A DNA stretch of 46,578 bases from an uncultured bacterium (GCA_905215775.1 CAJMRM010000016.1:1-46578), one strand, 5' to 3'. Shown: positions 21,567-30,014, counted from the first letter of the stretch. A program made the numbers and translations. Notes: generated by a model from the letters alone, not told the origin.

Positions 21567-22076
21567 TTACGCATTCTGGATGGTCAGGATCCGCAGCTCC
21601 GCCACTCCGTTTGCGTCTGCTGTTCCCTTCCACTGCACATTTGAGAGTTTCACTGAATTCGTGGTGTCCTCTGCGGCCTCAAATCCACCCACCACCGCAT
21701 TGGGAAAAGATTCGTTTTTCTTAGTCCGGACGTACACGGCCTTTCCCGCGGCCGGTGTCCCGTTCTGGCAGATCACGTTCACGCATCCGCGTTTTAACAC
21801 GGGAAGGGCTTCTCCGGGCCTGTAGGCGCCCGTATTCTGATTCATGTAGTCCATGGCCGACTTGATCTCACGGACGGCTACTCCCACAAAATTCCCTGCT
21901 GTGGAAGTCTCTGCCCATTCAGCAACTGCCCCGTCTGCGCCTGCCGCTACCGGGAAACCAAACGGAATCTCCGCCTTTCCTCCGTGCGGGTGGGTATCCA
22001 CCACCATATCCGGCTGCCTGGAATAGCTTCCCGCATATCCGTGCAGCATGGTCTTTCCGATTACCTGTCCTTTCAT
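21567..22076 (-). CDS. Capsid decoration / structural cement protein
   Basis: 169 residues, beta-rich. IPFGFPVAAGADGAVAEWAE, NFVGVAVREIKSAMDYMNQN and VLKRGCVNVICQNG fit the Gp24-like cement proteins that stabilise capsids. It sits directly upstream of the capsid gene in transcription, the usual position. Confidence 0.78.
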   Translation of the reverse strand: MKGQVIGKTMLHGYAGSYSRQPDMVVDTHPHGGKAEIPFGFPVAAGADGAVAEWAETSTAGNFVGVAVREIKSAMDYMNQNTGAYRPGEALPVLKRGCVNVICQNGTPAAGKAVYVRTKKNESFPNAVVGGFEAAEDTTNSVKLSNVQWKGTADANGVAELRILTIQNA

Positions 22077-22077
22077 C

Positions 22078-22719
22078 TTACTTCGTCTCCTTTCTGCCCC
22101 TGTGGGGATTCATGGCATCATACGCATCCTGGATCGCGTCTGTGTCCACAGTCACCATGTTCACGGCTGCTTTTTTTCCGTTTGCCTGGGATGCCTTTAA
22201 GACGGCGGAAATATCGTCCTGGGTATCCTCTGCCATCACCAGACGGATCAGCGCATCCGAAACAGCCAGGCGTTCCTTCTCATCTTTGATGGCAGCCACC
22301 GCCGGACGCATGGCCTTTAAAATTCCCGCTGCCGTGGATCTGTCCATTCCGGTCCCGGTTCTGGTCTCCTTTTCCGTATCGCCGGATGTTTTTTCTGTTT
22401 CCCCGGCCTGCCCAGGATCCCCGCCCTCTGTCAGCTTCTCAAGGGCAGCATCCAGGGCATCCTTTGTTTCTTCTTTCTTTTTGCATGCCCCCTTCTCCTC
22501 CAGCTTCGCCAGGATTTTTTCAGCAATGGCATCAATGACAGCCTCATCTGAAGCCGTTTCTTTTGCCGGTTCTTCCTTCTGCCCTTCTGCCTGTCCGTCC
22601 GCCGGCTTCTCCGCTTCCAGAGCGGCCGCCGCATCCATGGCCATCTGCTCGATCTCCTCCGGACTCTTATCCTTTACTGCCTGTCCGAAGAGTTTGAAAA
22701 ACAGTCCTTTTTTATTCAT
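22078..22719 (-). CDS. Possible nested scaffold protein, internal start
   Basis: 213 residues, same frame as the gene above. The start MNKKGLFFKLFGQAVKDKSP follows a purine-rich RBS-like stretch, exactly at the border of the protease and scaffold parts. Lambda Nu3 is made in the same way from inside the protease gene. Inferred only from sequence. Confidence 0.45.
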   Translation of the reverse strand: MNKKGLFFKLFGQAVKDKSPEEIEQMAMDAAAALEAEKPADGQAEGQKEEPAKETASDEAVIDAIAEKILAKLEEKGACKKKEETKDALDAALEKLTEGGDPGQAGETEKTSGDTEKETRTGTGMDRSTAAGILKAMRPAVAAIKDEKERLAVSDALIRLVMAEDTQDDISAVLKASQANGKKAAVNMVTVDTDAIQDAYDAMNPHRGRKETK

Positions 22720-23286
22720 GTTCCCTTTCCTTTCCGGCTCTTTCGCCTTCTTTTTATCTGAATCTAAAATGGCAGCCCGTTTCCCGGCTCTTCCCCGTTC
22801 CACGACTGCCACATGATTCCCTCTGATATTCCTCTGTGTATAGGTCCCGTCCCCATTGGGGACATACTCGCATTCATACCCACAGGAGATCTCCCGTTTC
22901 CCGCTCTGGACGGCATCGATCAGTTCCCGGTCATGGATATGAAGATCCGCCAGGGTGTACTCCTCCCACTCTCCATCTCCCCGGCGCACGTTCTGGGCGT
23001 GGCCCATCTCATACGTTTTCACATCATCCGGCCCGATCAGTACCGGCGGATGATCATTCGTCACCGGCTTCCCTTCAAAGCTTGCCAGGGCTGCCGTGGA
23101 AAACACTTCCTCTGGAGGCCGGTGGACCGTTACAATCTGTCCGCCTCCCGCCCCCGGGATCCCGATCTCCCAACCCAAGTACTCCTGGTCTCCGGTCCGG
23201 CTGATGGGCACATTCCGGCAAATTAAAAAGCCCTCGCCAGTCTCAATCTGGTTCGGGCTTATGGTATAACCATAATACTGTATCAT
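22078..23286 (-). CDS. Head maturation protease fused to scaffold (DUF2213)
   Basis: 402 residues. Residues 1-175 are DUF2213. Candidate catalytic residues of a herpes-type serine protease are visible: His in PVTNDHPPVL, Ser in KREISCGYECEY, and His in GNHVAVVERG. Residues 190-390 are charged helical sequence (EEIEQMAMDAAAALEAEKPA) expected of a scaffold. An internal ATG at 22719 with AGGAAAGGGAAC in front begins the scaffold part. Confidence 0.82.
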   Translation of the reverse strand: MIQYYGYTISPNQIETGEGFLICRNVPISRTGDQEYLGWEIGIPGAGGGQIVTVHRPPEEVFSTAALASFEGKPVTNDHPPVLIGPDDVKTYEMGHAQNVRRGDGEWEEYTLADLHIHDRELIDAVQSGKREISCGYECEYVPNGDGTYTQRNIRGNHVAVVERGRAGKRAAILDSDKKKAKEPERKGNMNKKGLFFKLFGQAVKDKSPEEIEQMAMDAAAALEAEKPADGQAEGQKEEPAKETASDEAVIDAIAEKILAKLEEKGACKKKEETKDALDAALEKLTEGGDPGQAGETEKTSGDTEKETRTGTGMDRSTAAGILKAMRPAVAAIKDEKERLAVSDALIRLVMAEDTQDDISAVLKASQANGKKAAVNMVTVDTDAIQDAYDAMNPHRGRKETK

Positions 23287-23370
23287 CTTTTATTCCTTTC
23301 ATTGCGGCGTCGCAACAGTTCAAGCTCCTCCAAAGTTTCTAACCAGCCAAAATTTTTCCCTCTGTCATTT
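23286..23370 (-). pseudogene. Small ORF broken by one base
   Basis: An ATG at 23369 with GGAGGAGACTAAA in front reads MTEGKI and stops after nine codons. One frame over, an uninterrupted stretch reads NFGWLETLEELELLRRRNER and ends at the DUF2213 start. One extra A in the run AAAAA would join both into a 28-residue protein. So this is either a decayed small gene or a shift site. Function unknown. Confidence 0.4.
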
Positions 23371-23633
23371 TAGTCTCCTCCCTCCACGATTTCCCAGCGG
23401 CCATTTGGCGCGCTGCGGTCTGTTGGTCCCGGAGCGTCCGGAGAATACAGATAATCTTCTCCGCTGTCGTCAATCACCCGGTACATCCCAGAATCCGGAT
23501 CGACCCAGGCTTCATAAACCTGTCCATTCGTCAATCCGTCTCCATTCCAAAAGGATTCTCCCACAAAGCGAAGCCTCATTGTCTTTTCAGGTTTATTAAT
23601 CGGTTCTGGTGGTTCGTAATATCGGGTACTCAT
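23370..23633 (-). CDS. Small SH3-like phage protein
   Basis: 87 residues, not recognised by name. TMRLRFVGESFWNGDGLTNG then VYEAWVDPDSGMYRVIDDSG suggests a small beta-barrel. Such proteins occur next to the head morphogenesis gene in related phages. Overlaps that gene by 4 bp. Confidence 0.62.
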   Translation of the reverse strand: MSTRYYEPPEPINKPEKTMRLRFVGESFWNGDGLTNGQVYEAWVDPDSGMYRVIDDSGEDYLYSPDAPGPTDRSAPNGRWEIVEGGD

Positions 23634-25018
23634 AGTTTATCTCTCCTGGTCTTTATTTTTGCTTTGTATTGCCTTCCATTTAGCTCATACCAATGAACAT
23701 CAAAAATATATTTATCGCTTTCAATTTTTCCGACTTTCTTTTTCCAATCTGCAGCATTACCGCCATAATCATGCGCAAGACGTTCCGCGACGCGAAGCTC
23801 TGTTTTGCTGCCGGAACCAGCTATTGTCCTAACGCTCTCCAGTTTTGAGTTGGTCGGAATAAATAGCTTTTCTCCATTCATCTCGTAATCTAATCGTTCT
23901 TGCAACGAAAACCGATTGCGATATAGACTTTGAAGTTTATTCCACTTCCCACTCCCATTATACTTCATCTCCCGGAACTTTGCAAAATCTTTCGGCACTT
24001 CTCTTCCCAGAACCGCCCGGTATTCCTTATGCTGCTTCATATCCGCCAGCAGTTTCCTCCGGTTCCGCTCCTTCTCCCGGTAGGCCGCGATCTGCTTCTT
24101 ACTCCGAGGGTCTTTTGTGACCGGATTCTTCTCCGGATCCGAGAAATCCCGGTCCCTCCGGATCTGTTTTTCGGTCTTTCCGACCGTAGTGTACTTCGTC
24201 AGCATATGGAGGCAGTTTGGGTGGATATTCAGCCAGGTGTTTGCCAGGTTGTCCCCTCCCGCCGGATCCACCTTCCCGAAGGCCATCGATAACGGCGGAT
24301 AATCCGGATTTGTTCCGCTTTTGGAATAGACCCGGCCTTCCAGAGGCGCGCATACCGGACACGTGCTGCCAATCTTTATAATCTGCCAGAGATCGTGATC
24401 ATCGGCCGTCAAAAGCGCGGCCACCTCCGCCTGTCGGGCCGTGGTGCGCACCGCCATATTTCCGTATGCACGGAGGCTCCACCGGCGGCCGGACTTATCC
24501 ACGAATGCCGTGATCCCGTCCTGTTCCATCTTTTTTACCAGGTCCCTGCTGCTTCTGATCCATGGACTGCCCGCTGCCTCCTGGCGCAGGACCTGTTCCA
24601 GGGTAAGCCTCCGGAACGGATCATTTTCCAGTCTGGCGATGGTAAACACAGCCTCCACGCTTTTCCTGGCCGTTCCCGCCATTTCCATGATCTCGCCCAG
24701 CAGATTATTGGATAGCTGCTGTACAACGTCCGTCTGGGCCGCTGTGAGCGTCCTGGCATTGGCATAACCAGCTGCATCCTTGTCCGAATGATAAAAAATA
24801 GTCTCGATCATTTCCGGAATATACTCCCAGGATTCGTCCACCATGTCCTGAAGAATTTTCTGGACCCGTTCCAGGGCGGCTACCTCCGCATAATCCACAT
24901 ATCCGGCCGACCGCTTTCTCGTGATCTCCCGGATCAGTTCCTGCTCCGTCTTAAGGAACAGCCGCCGCAGATATGCAGTTACATCAGTTTCCTTCGCCGG
25001 CCGGATCTTCTTCGTCAT
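23630..25018 (-). CDS. Phage head morphogenesis protein (SPP1 gp7 / Mu F type) with extra C-terminal domain
   Basis: 462 residues. Residues 190-270 hold the head morphogenesis motif: CPVCAPLEGRVYSKSGTNPD and WLNIHPNCLHMLTKYTTVG, with paired Cys/His. Residues 300-350 are a basic linker. The last 110 residues (from LQERLDYEMNGEKLFIPTNS to DVHWYELNGRQYKAKIK) form an extra domain encoded by more AT-rich DNA. Many proteins of this family end in nuclease-like toxin domains carried in the virion. This one may be of that class, but I cannot name the fold. Confidence 0.82.
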   Translation of the reverse strand: MTKKIRPAKETDVTAYLRRLFLKTEQELIREITRKRSAGYVDYAEVAALERVQKILQDMVDESWEYIPEMIETIFYHSDKDAAGYANARTLTAAQTDVVQQLSNNLLGEIMEMAGTARKSVEAVFTIARLENDPFRRLTLEQVLRQEAAGSPWIRSSRDLVKKMEQDGITAFVDKSGRRWSLRAYGNMAVRTTARQAEVAALLTADDHDLWQIIKIGSTCPVCAPLEGRVYSKSGTNPDYPPLSMAFGKVDPAGGDNLANTWLNIHPNCLHMLTKYTTVGKTEKQIRRDRDFSDPEKNPVTKDPRSKKQIAAYREKERNRRKLLADMKQHKEYRAVLGREVPKDFAKFREMKYNGSGKWNKLQSLYRNRFSLQERLDYEMNGEKLFIPTNSKLESVRTIAGSGSKTELRVAERLAHDYGGNAADWKKKVGKIESDKYIFDVHWYELNGRQYKAKIKTRRDKL

Positions 25019-26444
25019 CTTCTAAGCCCCCGCCCCCTTCTTCCGGATTTCCCGGAAACTCCAGGCCGGACATCGGGTCCCGCAGCCGGCTGTCCGAATA
25101 AAACACACCTCTTCCGGCTTCGATCGCTTCATCAGAGATCTTGCTGTACAGACCGGTTTCATCTGACAGTTGCTTCAGCTCCTGCATGGCCGTCGCCGCA
25201 TCGATGAGGTCATTCTGATAAACCGCGAGGACCGCGTTGCTCTTCCGCTCCGTGATCTCCGCCACTTCCCTGGCATCCGGTGTCTGCATCGGCGGGAAAA
25301 CAATCTTCATATCGTCCGGAATCGTCCCCCATGCTGATAATGCCATGAGCGGAAGCAGCCGTTCAATGATCCCACGAAGTTCCGTCTCCCTTAGTCCGTC
25401 AATATAGTCGTAATAATTCTTCAGATCAGATTCTCCCGTCGCATTCATCCCTGCGGGAGATCGTCCAAAAAGCTTCGTCACCGGCGTCCGTGCCGCCCCG
25501 GCCACATCCATCATGACCCGGTCATAGACATCCGGAAGGCCTGTAAAGGTATACTGCGTGTTGTGGATCGCGTCTCCCTTATTGATCATCCTTGTCCCGA
25601 AATTACTTTCCATTACCGACTGGGCCGCCATGGTGTTCCAGAAGCGGCGCTGCATTTCCGTGTTGGCCGTCCCCAGAAGCTGGTCCAGCCCATCCGTTTC
25701 CTGGTAATTGATATTCGCTCGGAATGTAAGGGCTGCAATGTTCCCTGCCACATTATCCCGCCTGGTAAGCTCTTCATAGATCGCTTCAATCTCCGATTCT
25801 CCCCAGTACTGCTCCGTCACCTGTTCCATCCAGGGGAGTTCCCTGCCGATAAAGCGGATCACCCGACTGTGGTGTACGCGGGCCGCTGTCATTCCGGTCT
25901 CTTCATTGCGGATCATGTAAAATTCCGGGAGACCGAAATCCGGATCCTCCGGATCGGATACCAGATCTGTTTCCGGATAAATGCCATTCCACCGGTCCAG
26001 GATATGAAGTCCCAGGAAGCTTCCCGGCATGACTGCATCCAGTTCCAGTGGACGGCTCATATCGTTGTGTCCTTTGATCAAGATCACTCCTGCGGCTCCG
26101 CCATAAAGCCTCCCCCAGTACATCCCCAGGAGCAGTTTCTTCCGGATTTGCGTCCGCCGCTCCAGGCGGGCCATCTGCTTTAAGTACTCCGGATCAGCCC
26201 CGGTCCTCAGATCATACCATTTCCGCATCATATCATTGGGGATCGTGGCGATAATGTTCTGGATGATCCAGTTTTCCCGGTACAGGCTGGTCAGAAGCTG
26301 GTAATTCTGCGTCATCCGGGTCATGGGGTACTCGGTCGCCTGCAGAAGGTCCAGCGTCCCGAACCCGATCCTTGCCGCTGGATTGGAAAAGGCGTCCATC
26401 GTCACGACAGGCGCCTCTGTTCCCGTATTCTGTTTCTGTGCCAT
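24984..26444 (-). CDS. Portal protein (DUF1073)
   Basis: 486 residues, forms the DNA entry ring. DAVMPGSFLGLHILDRWNGI, YMIRNEETGMTAARVHHSRV and GRSPAGMNATGESDLKNYYD are characteristic of DUF1073. The C-terminus overlaps the head morphogenesis start by 35 bp. It sits between terL and head morphogenesis as expected. Confidence 0.9.
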   Translation of the reverse strand: MAQKQNTGTEAPVVTMDAFSNPAARIGFGTLDLLQATEYPMTRMTQNYQLLTSLYRENWIIQNIIATIPNDMMRKWYDLRTGADPEYLKQMARLERRTQIRKKLLLGMYWGRLYGGAAGVILIKGHNDMSRPLELDAVMPGSFLGLHILDRWNGIYPETDLVSDPEDPDFGLPEFYMIRNEETGMTAARVHHSRVIRFIGRELPWMEQVTEQYWGESEIEAIYEELTRRDNVAGNIAALTFRANINYQETDGLDQLLGTANTEMQRRFWNTMAAQSVMESNFGTRMINKGDAIHNTQYTFTGLPDVYDRVMMDVAGAARTPVTKLFGRSPAGMNATGESDLKNYYDYIDGLRETELRGIIERLLPLMALSAWGTIPDDMKIVFPPMQTPDAREVAEITERKSNAVLAVYQNDLIDAATAMQELKQLSDETGLYSKISDEAIEAGRGVFYSDSRLRDPMSGLEFPGNPEEGGGGLEDDEEDPAGEGN

Positions 26445-26454
26445 ATATTCCCTC

Positions 26455-27762
26455 CTATGCGCCGATCCGCCATTTCGGCAGGACCGTATAGCAGTAATAC
26501 CTCAATGCATCCGGCCCATGGTCTTTCTGCTTGACCGGCTTTTCCTCTCCCCGTTCTGCCGCCTTATCATCCCAGACATAGGACCGCATCTCCCCGATCA
26601 GTCCTTTGCAGTTGTCCCTGTTGATCCGGATTCCACGCCTTCCAAGCAGGGAGCCGACCACACGGATCCCATCCACCACCTCGTTATTGGCGGGTTTTAC
26701 GTATACACCGCGGCTGCGAAGCTCTGCGATGAAGGAAGCCGCTGAAGGGTCAACCACAACCATGCACTGGCTCTCTGGGTCTGTTCCCATAAAATCCTCC
26801 ATGTCATCCGCATACTGCGAGTCCGTCTTCTGCGGGTTCCCGCTGCGTCTAGCCCCCTCTGAGCGGCTGTCCCAGCGGTATTCCCGGTCCACCCACAGAG
26901 TCTCCCCATCGTCCCAGACTTCGAGGAACACGCATGGGTTTGTAGTTCCGTAATCTACTGTGATCGTTTTCACAGCCGTACTTTTTAATGCCACTGGCCG
27001 GTCTGCATCTGCATACATGTTCTGGTCCGAAAACATGGTGTAGATCAGCCCCTCTGCCACCGCCCACAGGCCTTTGATATACCGGAGATAAAACACACCA
27101 GCATACATTTCCCTGTACTTTTCCTTTACCCGTTCAGAAAGGCTCAGATTGTCGTCCATAGTGAAATGCAGGTATAGGAGCTTTTTCTTTTTTCTCTTAT
27201 CGATCCATTCCTGCTTGAACCAGTGCATCGGCCCCGCCGGATTACAGTTGAACCACCAGGCAGCTCCCTCGACAGAACAGCGGCCTGTGGCCTGATTCAC
27301 AAAGGATTCCGGCATCAACGCCACCTCATCAAAAAAAGCCCCAGCGGCCGTAATTCCCTGCACCAGATCCTGGGAGCCTTCGTCCTTACCGCCAAAGACA
27401 TAAAAGAAATTTGTCCTGCCCTTCCTGGATACTTCCAGCATGTTGGGGAGGTCCCCAGAAATGTGGTATGTCCAACGGTATCCCCGGCTTGTCAGCATCA
27501 TCTTAAGGTTCTGGAGAACATTCCGTTTAAAGGAGCTGATGGTTTTTCCGGCCATGATGAAATTCTGCCCATCATACCTTTCCATGGCCCACATCACAAA
27601 GGACAAAGACATGCTGACCGTCTTCCCGGACCGGATCGCCCCATCTGCAATGATACCAGCTGCATCCTTTACAGGGCTTCTGTCTGCCCACCAGGTAAAA
27701 ATCTGTCGCTGTTTTTTTGAAAACCGCTGGAATTTAAATATCGGCCGTCTCTTCTTCATCAT
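26455..27762 (-). CDS. terL: Terminase large subunit (PBSX/T4-like)
   Basis: 435 residues, the packaging motor. Walker A is GAIRSGKT (about residue 40), Walker B with catalytic Glu is AAGAFFDEVALMPE, coupling motif is WWFNCNPAGP. The nuclease part has acidic residues in ITVDYGTTNP, MVVVDPSAA and KDHGPDALRY. The start at 27762 is preferred (GGTGGAG in front); the frame extends upstream into the small subunit gene without a family-like sequence. Confidence 0.94.
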   Translation of the reverse strand: MMKKRRPIFKFQRFSKKQRQIFTWWADRSPVKDAAGIIADGAIRSGKTVSMSLSFVMWAMERYDGQNFIMAGKTISSFKRNVLQNLKMMLTSRGYRWTYHISGDLPNMLEVSRKGRTNFFYVFGGKDEGSQDLVQGITAAGAFFDEVALMPESFVNQATGRCSVEGAAWWFNCNPAGPMHWFKQEWIDKRKKKKLLYLHFTMDDNLSLSERVKEKYREMYAGVFYLRYIKGLWAVAEGLIYTMFSDQNMYADADRPVALKSTAVKTITVDYGTTNPCVFLEVWDDGETLWVDREYRWDSRSEGARRSGNPQKTDSQYADDMEDFMGTDPESQCMVVVDPSAASFIAELRSRGVYVKPANNEVVDGIRVVGSLLGRRGIRINRDNCKGLIGEMRSYVWDDKAAERGEEKPVKQKDHGPDALRYYCYTVLPKWRIGA

Positions 27763-28528
27763 TCTCCACCTTCTTTTCCGTTGTCCAATCCTCCGCCGCT
27801 CCGCTAAGCGCAGCCAGGAAGCCGTCATCCTCGGGCTCCTCATCATCGTCTAGTCCGCCGGCCTTTCTCGCCGCCAGGTCAAGCCGTATCAGCTCGATCT
27901 CCAGGCGGGCATCATCCACGCCGTATCGGTGCAGGGAGTCGATGGCTGCCTGCTTCCGGGCCTGGACGCGGGTCAGGGCATCCTCGATGTTCTGGATCTG
28001 ACCCAGCTTGCCCCGGTACTCCGTGAGATCTGTCTCCTTGTCCTTTTCAAGGCCCTTTTTATGCCCAACCGCAGTCATGCCGGTTTCATCCCCAGACACC
28101 TCCCCGGAGTCATCCATGGACGTCCGAAGCAGATCAATCCGCTTAAGCATCCGGTGCTCTCGGACAGTCAGCAGCCGGATCTCCTGGAGGAGCAGCTGCT
28201 CTTTATCCGGCGGGACAGCTGCAGCCAGCTGCCTCTCTTCCGGTTCCAGGCAATCAAAAAGGAGAGTCTCAAACTCTCCTGTGGTAACTGCTTTCTTGTT
28301 TCCTGGCGGGCCTCCGGAGCTGTTTTTATTGCCCGGCTGTGCCCCTCTCTTTCTTTTCGAGCGTTCACTTTTTCTATCCGAACGTTCGCTTTCCCACTTA
28401 TGCGTGGATTTCCACCGGCGGACCGTTCCCTCCGGCAGATCCAGCCGGTGTGCAATCTCCACCAGCTTCACCCCCTTCAGGTACATGGCCTTCGCCTCAT
28501 CAATTCTCGGATCCGGCGCTCTGGCCAT
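27734..28528 (-). CDS. terS: Terminase small subunit
   Basis: 264 residues. N-terminal helix-turn-helix (YLKGVKLVEIAHRLDLPEGT, VRRWKSTHKW) binds pac or cos DNA. A basic linker follows (KRGAQPGNKNSSGGPPGNKK), then the helical oligomerisation domain with LLLQEIRLLTVREHRMLKRI. The ATG at 28528 lies behind AGGAGGTGATCGAC. Overlaps terL by 29 bp. Only about 40 bp separate its start from the ParA terminator. Confidence 0.9.
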   Translation of the reverse strand: MARAPDPRIDEAKAMYLKGVKLVEIAHRLDLPEGTVRRWKSTHKWESERSDRKSERSKRKRGAQPGNKNSSGGPPGNKKAVTTGEFETLLFDCLEPEERQLAAAVPPDKEQLLLQEIRLLTVREHRMLKRIDLLRTSMDDSGEVSGDETGMTAVGHKKGLEKDKETDLTEYRGKLGQIQNIEDALTRVQARKQAAIDSLHRYGVDDARLEIELIRLDLAARKAGGLDDDEEPEDDGFLAALSGAAEDWTTEKKVENDEEETADI

Positions 28529-28562
28529 GTCGATCACCTCCTATTCGTTGGTTTTTGGGTAT

Positions 28563-28587
28563 AGAAAAGAGCCGCACGGGGCGGCTC
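28563..28587 (-). terminator. Terminator of the ParA-like gene
   Basis: GAGCCGC and GCGGCTC form a 7-bp stem with a 5-base loop, followed on the minus strand by TTTTC. It ends the ParA cassette about 35 bp before terS. Confidence 0.82.
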
Positions 28588-28611
28588 ATGGAATAATTTT
28601 TTATATCTTAT

Positions 28612-29676
28612 CTAACAATTGATTAAATTAAAGGTATATTGAAGTTCTTTTTTATATCTTTTAACGCTCCTATTAACTTCAACTTTCCTACCTTCAATTC
28701 TATGTTGACGCCCTTCTACCAAATTCTCAATTGGTATAGCCTTTGATCCACTAATTCTTCCCGAACTATGGAAATCAGATAATAATGCAAAATGATTTAC
28801 GACATTCTCTGTTGAAAACACACTACTATATTTCTCTGCAATATCTACAGCCCGTTCAATATACATTCTAGAAGCACTGTCTATTTGATGGTCAGCTTGC
28901 CTATTCCAACCACAATGGGTCATTATAATTGCCTGCACAGTTGGTTTTTCTTCAATATCCGCCCTATTTCTCCATATATTAAAATCACTATTAGGATTAT
29001 GCAACATCTCTAAAGTTAATTCTAAAGAATAGATAGACTGTTCATCCACTCGAACGGGAATAACCAGTGCATCTGATGCCGCCCAAGCTAAATGTGTTCC
29101 ACCAGCAAAAAACGGACTTGTATCAATTAGCACCTTCTCTGTTTTAGTCTCTTGCATTTGCTCTGTAATTATTGTTTTCAACATTTTCAGCAGTACACTT
29201 ACCGGTTTTTCACCAGTTCCCGATGAAGTCATTCCCAGATATTCATTTAATCTGGAATAAAATTGACTTGGATACAAAAATAATTTGCTACTTCCAGGAA
29301 TAAAATAACAGGTTTTGCAATCATTACGAAACTCTGAATTAAAATCCTGAACTCTCAAAGATAATTTCTTATCCTCCATTTGCCAAGCAGACCCCATCAT
29401 TTTTTCCATCAATGCATCATATACCGTATTGCCTACAAATGGCTTTGTACTATTCAATAGTAATGATGTAAAATTTTGTTGGGGGCACATGTCAAGAAAC
29501 AATGTCATGTATTTTTTACTCATTGCATATGCCAAATTAAACGACAATGTGGTTTTCCCTATTCCACCACGAAAATTTGTAACGGAATATGTTCTAAAAT
29601 CCTTACGATCATGTACATTAATCTCTGGTATGTCTCCAGATAAAATTCTATCGTATCTATCAAACAATTCCTGCAT
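28612..29676 (-). CDS. Free-standing ParA/MinD-type ATPase, AT-rich moron
   Basis: 354 residues. Deviant Walker A is FRGGIGKTTLSFNLAYAM, where the usual signature Lys (KGG) is Arg. Other ParA motifs: FLDMCPQQNFTSLLLN and VLIDTSPFFAGGTHLAWAAS with DALVIPVRVDEQS. No ParB or other partner lies next to it, so plasmid-type partitioning is unlikely. The DNA is markedly more AT-rich than the flanking late genes. It has its own consensus promoter and terminator, so it should be expressed in the lysogen. Possible roles are superinfection exclusion, defence or a host effect. Start at the ATG at 29676 behind GGGGGAAAAGTT; the upstream ATG at 29703 lies at the transcription start. Confidence 0.82.
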   Translation of the reverse strand: MQELFDRYDRILSGDIPEINVHDRKDFRTYSVTNFRGGIGKTTLSFNLAYAMSKKYMTLFLDMCPQQNFTSLLLNSTKPFVGNTVYDALMEKMMGSAWQMEDKKLSLRVQDFNSEFRNDCKTCYFIPGSSKLFLYPSQFYSRLNEYLGMTSSGTGEKPVSVLLKMLKTIITEQMQETKTEKVLIDTSPFFAGGTHLAWAASDALVIPVRVDEQSIYSLELTLEMLHNPNSDFNIWRNRADIEEKPTVQAIIMTHCGWNRQADHQIDSASRMYIERAVDIAEKYSSVFSTENVVNHFALLSDFHSSGRISGSKAIPIENLVEGRQHRIEGRKVEVNRSVKRYKKELQYTFNLINC

Positions 29677-29706
29677 AACTTTTCCCCCTGTCAGTCTTTT
29701 CATTAT

Positions 29707-29735
29707 ATTATACCCCCAGCCAGATATAGAGTCAA
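29707..29735 (-). promoter_or_regulatory. Promoter of the ParA-like gene
   Basis: TTGACT (29735-29730), a 17-bp spacer and TATAAT (29712-29707) on the minus strand. A second TATAAT overlaps by one base. Confidence 0.85.
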
Positions 29736-29811
29736 TAGACAGTTCTAGAGTATTATGCCAGATTTTATCTGTAATATACTTCTTACCTTTTTACCCTGAC
29801 ATAGAGCACAC

Positions 29812-29837
29812 AAAAAAGACACCCTCTTACGAGGATG
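29812..29837 (-). terminator. Terminator after the phage tRNA genes
   Basis: On the minus strand CATCCTC pairs with GAGGGTG (one G-U pair) around GTAA, followed after TC by TTTTTT. It closes the early/tRNA transcript before the ParA promoter. Confidence 0.75.
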
Positions 29838-29880
29838 ACTTCGTATGCCCGGAATATCATGGGGGAGAGCCCCGGGTCAA

Positions 29881-29954
29881 TCGCGGGAGATGGATTTGAA
29901 CCATCGGCCTCCGGGTTATGGGCCCGGCGAGCTTCCTGGCTGCTCTATCCCGCA
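29881..29954 (-). tRNA. Phage tRNA-Met(CAU), initiator type
   Basis: 74 nt without CCA. Anticodon loop CCCATAA lies on a CCGGG/CCCGG stem, so the three G-C pairs next to the loop that mark initiator tRNAs are present. The D arm (GAGCAG...GCTC) is also of initiator type and very like the host initiator tRNA at the right window edge. The first pair is U1-G72, a weak pair instead of the host C1xA72 mismatch. Acceptor pairs 2 to 7 and the T arm are intact. Discriminator is A. Confidence 0.85.
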
Positions 29955-30014
29955 AAGTTCCCCGGGCAGCACGATGGCCACCCAGGATATATTAAATAGG
30001 AGGTTGTGATAACA

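Noticed and set aside
28612..29676. ParA as a plasmid-like partition system (phage-plasmid lifestyle)
   Set aside because: No ParB, no centromere-like repeats, and intact int with attL/attR shows chromosomal integration.
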